Below, piece by piece: positions 27,936-33,728 of a stretch of 33,728 bases of DNA. Numbering within the stretch: position 1 is the stretch's first letter; every line of letters begins with the position of its first letter. This DNA comes from Anaerolineales bacterium (GTDB lineage: Bacteria; Chloroflexota; Anaerolineae; Anaerolineales; UBA4823). The stretch covers positions 1 through 33,728 of the forward strand of contig JACUUU010000007.1 of NCBI GenBank assembly GCA_014859065.1. The letters are read 5' to 3'. The notes beneath the pieces are model-generated. The model had not been told where the DNA came from, searched no databases, and was given only the letters and a program-made list of their open reading frames with translations. The position numbers and the translations under genes are program-made.

Positions 27936-28508
27936 TTAACCTGTGATTACATTTTTAATAACTTGAACTTCCCTGTGAGAAAGATTCTGATAGGCGTATT
28001 CATAGCCGGATTCAAAGGCATTGAGGTTTAATGGCACTAATTTTTTTCGGATGGAACTCTCAATAGCTTTTTCAACTGACTCCCTTGGGACCAGTCCGAT
28101 AAGGGCGGTCATGAAACCCAACATGACTACGTTGGTCACCACACGACGGCCTAACTCCTCAGCGATTCGAGTAGCTGGTATGCCGTATATATCGTCATTC
28201 TCAATGGGTTTAACTAAACCATCATCAATTAAGATCAAGCCATTTTTTCTAATGGTTGGTCGGAAGCGGTTATAACCCTCCTGCGATAAAGCCACCAGTA
28301 TGTCTGGGTTCAAAACGAAAGGGTAATCGATGGGTTCATCGGAGATGACGATGTTGGCACTGGAAGCGCCCCCACGCGCCTCTGGCCCATAAGCTTGGGT
28401 CATAACTGCCTCGTATTTGGCGTATATTGCCAAAGCTTTACCCAAGATGTATCCAACTAAGACAACACCCTGCCCTCCGAACCCAGAAATCCGAATTTCT
28501 TTTCTCAT
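27936..28508 (-). CDS. korC: 2-oxoacid:ferredoxin oxidoreductase gamma subunit
   Basis: 190 aa; ISGFGGQGVVLVGYILGKALAIY...TQAYGPEARGGASSANIVISDEPIDYP. Confidence 0.93.
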   Translation of the reverse strand: MRKEIRISGFGGQGVVLVGYILGKALAIYAKYEAVMTQAYGPEARGGASSANIVISDEPIDYPFVLNPDILVALSQEGYNRFRPTIRKNGLILIDDGLVKPIENDDIYGIPATRIAEELGRRVVTNVVMLGFMTALIGLVPRESVEKAIESSIRKKLVPLNLNAFESGYEYAYQNLSHREVQVIKNVITG

Positions 28509-28510
28509 CG

Positions 28511-29350
28511 TTAGGTCTGATCCTTTGGTAATCTGGATGGCTGATAGGGTGGTCGCTCCGAATCGACAAATTTGCCAACATAGATTGGTTTGTCCTCACG
28601 TAAATCGATCACCAGGTCTTCATTACGCACATCCCCGTTTGATGCCAGGGAGCATCGTTCTTGGTATAGTTTCATCTCCTTAAGTCCATCTTCGATGTTA
28701 TTGGATTTTCCGAAGCCTACCGGGCAAGGTGCGAGCACCTCGATGAAGGCAAAACCTGGTTTTGTGAAAGCCTCCAAAATATCTTGTTTTACCTGGCGAA
28801 CATGCAGGACCGTCCACCTGGAGACAAAGTTTGCGCCAGAAGCTGCCATTAGATACATTAAATTGAAGGGTAATTCCGGGTTGCCATAAGGGGCTGTGGT
28901 AGCCCGAGCTCCTTTTGGCGTGGTCGGGCCGACCTGACCACCGGTCATCCCGAAGTTGAAGTTGTTTATGCAAATTACTTTTATATCTATATTTCGCCGG
29001 GCAGCGTGGATCAGGTGGTTTCCGCCGATAGCTACCAGATCTCCATCACCACTGAAGACTGTGACCATTAGCTCTGGATTGACCAACTTGAGTCCAGTTG
29101 CGAAGGGAATAGCTCTCCCATGAGTGGTGTGATAGGAGTCAAGGTTCATATAACCTGCCACTCTCCCGGAACAACCAATACCAGAAACAACTACATGCTT
29201 TTCTACAGGGATATTAGAATTCAGGATCGCTTGAGCGTAGCAGCGCATGGCTATACCGATTCCACATCCCGGACACCAGATATGTGGCATGCGGTCTGAA
29301 CGGATAATCTTATCTAAAGGATGTTCTTCAACCAGGTGGACGTTGTTCAT
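28511..29350 (-). CDS. korB: 2-oxoacid:ferredoxin oxidoreductase beta subunit (TPP-binding)
   Basis: 279 aa; PHIWCPGCGIGIAMRC, TPP motif SGDGDLVAIGGNHLIHAARRNIDIKVICINNFNFGMTGGQ. Confidence 0.95.
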   Translation of the reverse strand: MNNVHLVEEHPLDKIIRSDRMPHIWCPGCGIGIAMRCYAQAILNSNIPVEKHVVVSGIGCSGRVAGYMNLDSYHTTHGRAIPFATGLKLVNPELMVTVFSGDGDLVAIGGNHLIHAARRNIDIKVICINNFNFGMTGGQVGPTTPKGARATTAPYGNPELPFNLMYLMAASGANFVSRWTVLHVRQVKQDILEAFTKPGFAFIEVLAPCPVGFGKSNNIEDGLKEMKLYQERCSLASNGDVRNEDLVIDLREDKPIYVGKFVDSERPPYQPSRLPKDQT

Positions 29351-30507
29351 GCAGCTTCTCGGATGGCTGTAAGGATAGGGTCAGGGGGAATCATGGTTCC
29401 GCCAGCGTGATACACACCACTGACAGGTTGCCTGATACAGCGTTCCACCTCCCGGCTCATTTGGCCGAGGTTCATCTCAGCGACAATAAATCTATCGGTA
29501 CTCTGAGCGATTTGGTGGAACAGAGTTTCTGGGAAAGGCCAAAGGGAGATCAATCTGAGCAGCCCGACTGGGATACCTGATTGGCGTGCTTCTCTTACTG
29601 CATGGTGAGCAGAACGAGCTGTGCAGCCATAGGAAACCACCACGATTTTGGCATCTTCAAGATGGTAGCTCTTATAACGGATAATCGCTTCAGCATTGGT
29701 TCGGACCTTCTCTACCAGGCGGGTAACCAGTTGGTGATGAGCCTCCGCTGACATTTGTGGATATCCTCGCTCATCATGAGTCAAGCCGGTAAAATGGACA
29801 CGATAGCCCTCGCCAGCATGCGCCATTGGGGGAACCAGGTCTTCATTGTCCGGTCGAAAGGGTTCGAAATTTTGATCTGTTGATGTTGAGGGTCGTTTTC
29901 GCCCCCAATGATCGATTTTTTCACTTGAGGGGATTACAACCCGTTCAACCATGTGACCCACAACCTCATCAGCCAACAGGACTACCGGAATCCGGTATCT
30001 ATCAGCGATGTTGAATGCCAAAATGGTAAGATCAAACATTTCTTGGGGCGACCAGGGAGAATAAGCTGCTATTTCGTAGTCCCCATGAGAACCCCAGCGT
30101 ACCTGCATGACATCAGATTGACCGGGCATGGTTGGTAATCCGGTCGAGGGAGACCCACGCTGGACATCAACGATTACACATGGCAGCTCAAGGATGATCC
30201 CTAAACCCAGGTTCTCCAACATTAAACTTAAACCTGGTCCGGAAGTGGCCGTCATAGCACGTGCACCAGCAGCTGATGCACCAAGCACAGCAGCTATGCT
30301 GGCTAATTCATCTTCCATCTGAATGTAAACACCATCAACTTCAGGAAGTCGCAGTGCAAGGTGTTCGCTGATTTCGGTAGAAGGGGTAATTGGGTAACCA
30401 GCGAAGAAGGAACAACCAGCTGCGAGGGCGCCTTCCGCGCAGGCATCGTCCCCGTTCATGAAATGCCTTCCCGTAAGAACCTGCTTATTCGTCATATGGT
30501 GAGCCAT
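29347..30507 (-). CDS. korA: 2-oxoacid:ferredoxin oxidoreductase alpha subunit
   Basis: 386 aa; GDDACAEGALAAGCSFFAGYPITPSTEISEHLALRLP...MEDELASIAAVLGASAAGARAMTATSGPGLSLM. Confidence 0.95.
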   Translation of the reverse strand: MAHHMTNKQVLTGRHFMNGDDACAEGALAAGCSFFAGYPITPSTEISEHLALRLPEVDGVYIQMEDELASIAAVLGASAAGARAMTATSGPGLSLMLENLGLGIILELPCVIVDVQRGSPSTGLPTMPGQSDVMQVRWGSHGDYEIAAYSPWSPQEMFDLTILAFNIADRYRIPVVLLADEVVGHMVERVVIPSSEKIDHWGRKRPSTSTDQNFEPFRPDNEDLVPPMAHAGEGYRVHFTGLTHDERGYPQMSAEAHHQLVTRLVEKVRTNAEAIIRYKSYHLEDAKIVVVSYGCTARSAHHAVREARQSGIPVGLLRLISLWPFPETLFHQIAQSTDRFIVAEMNLGQMSREVERCIRQPVSGVYHAGGTMIPPDPILTAIREAA

Positions 30508-30769
30508 CTGAATAAAGGCTAAAAATTGCGAATTCAGGACATATCAGAGTGCAGAATTCGCAATGAGCACAGGAATTTTCTTTGCCGGTAACAAAGATGG
30601 GGATATGGTAACCCTTGGTGTTGGTTTCCTGCGAAAGCTGCAGGATGCCTAAGGGACAAAAATTCACACATAACTCACAACCCTTACAGCGTTCAGGTAT
30701 CAGAAAAACCTGGCCGTGAGGTGTTGTAATGTTCAAGATATCCAGTGGTGTTCGCCCAAAGACTTTCAT
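30485..30769 (-). CDS. korD: 4Fe-4S ferredoxin-like subunit of the 2-oxoacid oxidoreductase
   Basis: 94 aa; CKGCELCVNFCPLGIL and CAHCEFCTLICPEFAI; overlaps the korA start by 23 bp. Confidence 0.9.
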   Translation of the reverse strand: MKVFGRTPLDILNITTPHGQVFLIPERCKGCELCVNFCPLGILQLSQETNTKGYHIPIFVTGKENSCAHCEFCTLICPEFAIFSLYSDGSPYDE

Positions 30770-31197
30770 AAAGGTATCCTTGCCGTTCTTGGTCTAATAG
30801 TCGAGGGTCTTACGGCTTGATTGGTTCTGGATGAGCCGGGCAAATACCTGGTTGGTCCTAAAGTGAAGATCTTTTTTGATGCGATGGTGAAATCGAGTTC
30901 TGTTCCGCAGCTCCTTTATTGGGATACAATTTCCTTGTTATTTATCTAAGAAAAGACTCCGAATCGCGCGGATTTATATTAGGTATTAGATTTTCTTACA
31001 ATTATACATGATATCCTGAATGTATGGATGGCTTTGTGTTCAATTAGTTGAACGGTCATAAAATTCACTGGCTAAAAAAATTCCATCCACCATTTTCCTA
31101 ACAATTGTGTTTAGATTAAAAATCTCTACCGGTATTGCATTTAATCAGAACGAATTTGCTTGATAGAATTAGCTGCATAATCCGCCGATAATCAATT

Positions 31198-32376
31198 TTG
31201 GTGATGCTCATGTCCTCGCTTAAAGATTTATTCTTACTTGACCCAGATGTGGTTTTCTTAAATCATGGTTCCTTTGGAGCTACACCTAAGCCTGTTTTCG
31301 CAAGCTACCAGAAATGGCAGCGAGAGATGGAACGCCAGCCGGTGAATTTCTTAAATGTGAAATACCCCGAGGCCGACTGTTGGGCGCGCCAACACTTGGG
31401 CGAATACTTGAATGCGAGTGCAGACGATATCGTATTCGTTCCAAACGCAACGACTGCAATCAATATTGTTGCTCGTTCATTATCATTGAGCGAAGGTGAT
31501 GAGGTCTTATCTACTAACCATGAATATGGTGCGTGCGACAATATTTGGTCGTTCATCTGTCAAAAAACGGGTGCTCATTATAAGCGAATGACCGTTCAAC
31601 TTCCCATAATTTCGCAGGAAAGAGTCGTGGAACATATATGGGAAGGTGTAACACCTCAAACACGGGTGATTTTCTTGAGTCACATCACGTCTCCTACTGC
31701 ACAGCAGATGCCGGTAAAGGAGATAGCTCAGCGTGCCAAGCAGGCGGGTATCCTCTCTGTGATTGATGGTGCTCATGCGCCTGGGCAAATTCTGGTAGAT
31801 CTGAAAGATATCGACGTTGATTTTTACGCCGGTAACCTGCACAAATGGGCATTGAGTCCCAAAGGAGCTGGGTTTTTATACTGCCGCAGAGAGTTTCAGC
31901 CACTTATCGAACCACTGATTGTGAGTTGGGGTTGGAATGCCAATCCAGCCACCTCTACTGGCTCAACCTTCCTTGATTACTTGCTCTGGCAAGGCACCAG
32001 AGACCCTTCCGCCTCTTTGTCTGTTCCCAGTGCAATTGAATTTCAAGGTAACTATAATTGGCATTCTGTACGGAATATCTGTCATGACCTGCTGACTGAG
32101 GCTATCCATCGGATTTGTGGGCTAACTGGGCTGATGCCGTTATACCAAGGCGATGTCGCATACTATCAGATGGCGATTGCCCCACTTCCCAAGGAAGTCA
32201 ATTCAGAGGTTCTTAAGCAACGCTTGTGGGATGAATATTATATTGAGGTCCCCATTATCGAGTGGCAGCAGATGAAGTTGATCCGTATCTCGGTCCAGGG
32301 TTATAACAGTCACTCTGATATAGATGCATTGGTAAATGCACTGGAGGTGCTGATACCACAGGTAGTTTCAAATTAG
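31198..32376 (+). CDS. Class V aminotransferase, isopenicillin-N epimerase-like PLP enzyme
   Basis: 392 aa; FLNHGSFGATPKPVFASYQKWQREMERQPVNFLN, VPNATTAINIV, DGAHAPGQ, DFYAGNLHKWALSPKGAGFLY (PLP lysine). Confidence 0.92.
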   Translation: MVMLMSSLKDLFLLDPDVVFLNHGSFGATPKPVFASYQKWQREMERQPVNFLNVKYPEADCWARQHLGEYLNASADDIVFVPNATTAINIVARSLSLSEGDEVLSTNHEYGACDNIWSFICQKTGAHYKRMTVQLPIISQERVVEHIWEGVTPQTRVIFLSHITSPTAQQMPVKEIAQRAKQAGILSVIDGAHAPGQILVDLKDIDVDFYAGNLHKWALSPKGAGFLYCRREFQPLIEPLIVSWGWNANPATSTGSTFLDYLLWQGTRDPSASLSVPSAIEFQGNYNWHSVRNICHDLLTEAIHRICGLTGLMPLYQGDVAYYQMAIAPLPKEVNSEVLKQRLWDEYYIEVPIIEWQQMKLIRISVQGYNSHSDIDALVNALEVLIPQVVSN

Positions 32377-32546
32377 GTTTAGGATAGGTGATGGGTAAAT
32401 GAGCTCTGGATGTAAAGATTTTCGCCAATTAGCAAAAAGCAAAATTTTGGGAAGACGTTTAGTAGTATTGAAAACCAGGATAGAAAAATTTCGCTCGTGT
32501 TTATGTTATCCCAGCAACACCTGAGGTGAGGTTATTCGAGGAAATC

Positions 32547-33290
32547 TTACTTTGGATAGCCGACAGGTATGAGGTAGAGCGGTGTTTGGTCCTGGGATAA
32601 TTCCAGGACATCCTTTACCTGATCGTCATAGAAAGCGCCGATGGGAACCGCCCCCAGATCCAGGGCAACAGCTTGAAGCAGGATATTTTGAGCTGCATGG
32701 CCAGCTTCAAGATGGACGTATAGAGGGGTGCGGGCAGCGCCATATCTCTGTTCCGTGCGGGCAAAAACGGCTGTAATCGCGATTACCATTGGCGCCTCAA
32801 GCACAGAATCTTGCTGTAACGCTGCTCTATAGAGCTCAGGTCGGGGATCATGATCAAAAACCTTCATCAGGCTATGTTCATGGGGTTGGTAATGAAATAA
32901 GCCATCCTGAGTAGCTGCGTACAGTTCCAAGGGGTAAAGCGCGCCAGCGGAAGGTGCGGTTCTGAATCCGGATGGATGCGTAATTCCCTGGGCAGACCAC
33001 ATCAGTTGGCTAATTTGATGATCTGTCAGGTTCTTATCTTGAAAGCTGCGGATGGACCTACGTTTTGCCAGGGCTGCTTCGAGGGTCATAGAACCTTCTA
33101 AGTCAGGTGCAGGTAAGTTGATCATGATTCTTTCTCGTTTGGTTGTCGGTGAGACACTCAAGGGGTCTGTGGATTCAAGAGCGGTAAAGTCAGTATCGTG
33201 GCCTGCTTCCTGGGTTGCACAGGAGGCAAGGTTTACCAAAAGCAATAGCGATATTAAGATTAATCGAATACCTTTTTTGTTTGGTGACAT
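32547..33290 (-). CDS. SagB-type nitroreductase, predicted lipoprotein
   Basis: 247 aa; LILISLLLLVNLASC lipobox; RRSIRSFQDKNLTDHQISQLMWSAQGITHPSGFRTAPSAGALYPLELY...EAGHAAQNILLQAVALDLGAVPIGAF. Confidence 0.92.
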   Translation of the reverse strand: MSPNKKGIRLILISLLLLVNLASCATQEAGHDTDFTALESTDPLSVSPTTKRERIMINLPAPDLEGSMTLEAALAKRRSIRSFQDKNLTDHQISQLMWSAQGITHPSGFRTAPSAGALYPLELYAATQDGLFHYQPHEHSLMKVFDHDPRPELYRAALQQDSVLEAPMVIAITAVFARTEQRYGAARTPLYVHLEAGHAAQNILLQAVALDLGAVPIGAFYDDQVKDVLELSQDQTPLYLIPVGYPK

Positions 33291-33360
33291 CGCTCGAAAA
33301 CGGTTAAAATTTCTTCTCCAATCAGCTCGTGGTAGCTGCTCAAAGGATGATTTTCATGCT

Positions 33361-33380
33361 TGACAGGATCCATGCTGTCA
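33361..33380. repeat. Inverted repeat TGACAG-8-CTGTCA upstream of the nitroreductase
   Basis: TGACAG GATCCATG CTGTCA read directly; operator or hairpin function unknown. Confidence 0.4.
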
Positions 33381-33686
33381 GGTTTCTCGATTCTACCCCG
33401 ATTCTACTTTGAAAAACTTCCCATATTAAGTGATCGTTGTCCTCTATTCTATTGAAGAATTACAGCTTTTATTGACTATCTGGTTTGATTTATTCAGAAA
33501 GTTAGGGACTTCTTCCAAAGTATTATAATAATCAAAAATCTAGAGGCTTAAAATATCAGCCGAAGGGGAATTGATACTCATAATTAAGCCACTTGATAAT
33601 GTCGAGTGAGAAACATGGACAGTTGAGAAATTGCATAACCCCAAGTCGGTTTTTGAAATCTAGGAGGTGTGATATTTATGAAAACT

Positions 33687-33728
33687 CCCGCTGAATACCC
33701 CACAGCTTGCTGTGGGGATGAAAGCGGG
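33687..33728. repeat. Two-tier palindromic hairpin element (REP/IS200-IS605-end-like), cut by window edge
   Basis: CCCGCT-gaata-CCCCACAG-CTTG-CTGTGGGG-atgaa-AGCGGG: perfect 8-bp inner stem, tetraloop, symmetric 5/5 internal loop, perfect 6-bp outer stem. Confidence 0.6.

Noticed and set aside
31198-32376. Beta-lactam biosynthesis from the isopenicillin-N-epimerase-like gene
   Set aside because: This class V aminotransferase annotation is broad and no NRPS or IPNS genes are present.
1-33728. CRISPR arrays, tRNA or rRNA genes
   Set aside because: No regularly spaced repeats, CCA-ended cloverleaf candidates or rRNA-like stretches noticed on reading; absence not verified by a covariance-model search.

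Overview
The window looks like a chromosomal segment from an anaerobic bacterium; by gene-content resemblance I suspect an Anaerolineae-like Chloroflexota, but this was not tested. All calls come from reading the translations and raw sequence; no database search was run. The left part (about 1-11.7 kb, mostly minus strand) is a catabolic cluster: acyl-CoA dehydrogenase (partial), sphingosine-1-phosphate-lyase-like PLP enzyme, FGGY kinase, MBL-fold hydrolase, acetyl/acyl-CoA synthetase, two non-pyrrolysine MttB-family methyltransferases, their corrinoid protein, and a GntR/FCD regulator. The middle (11.9-18.1 kb, plus strand) has a coupled gene pair, an AAA/STAND-like ATPase and an ATPase-GAF-SpoIIE phosphatase fusion. 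It is followed by a MerR-B12-binding regulator with the CarH-type W-x9-EH and ExHxxG motifs plus an unexplained C-terminal extension, then MscL with a zinc ribbon. The right part (18.1-30.8 kb, minus strand) is one long collinear redox operon: ferredoxin, KorABC, a tandem HdrA-MvhD fusion, fused HdrC/HdrB (HdrD-like), EtfAB, an AOR-type tungsten oxidoreductase, an unannotated His/Cys-rich small ORF, and a TGS GTPase. The end carries a class V aminotransferase, a lipoprotein SagB-type nitroreductase, and a two-tier palindromic hairpin cut by the window edge. The best leads are the demethylation/kinase/lyase/AOR/Etf-Hdr pathway hypothesis, the CarH-like regulator and its upstream repeats, the ATPase-PP2C pair, and the Kor-Hdr-Etf-AOR operon.
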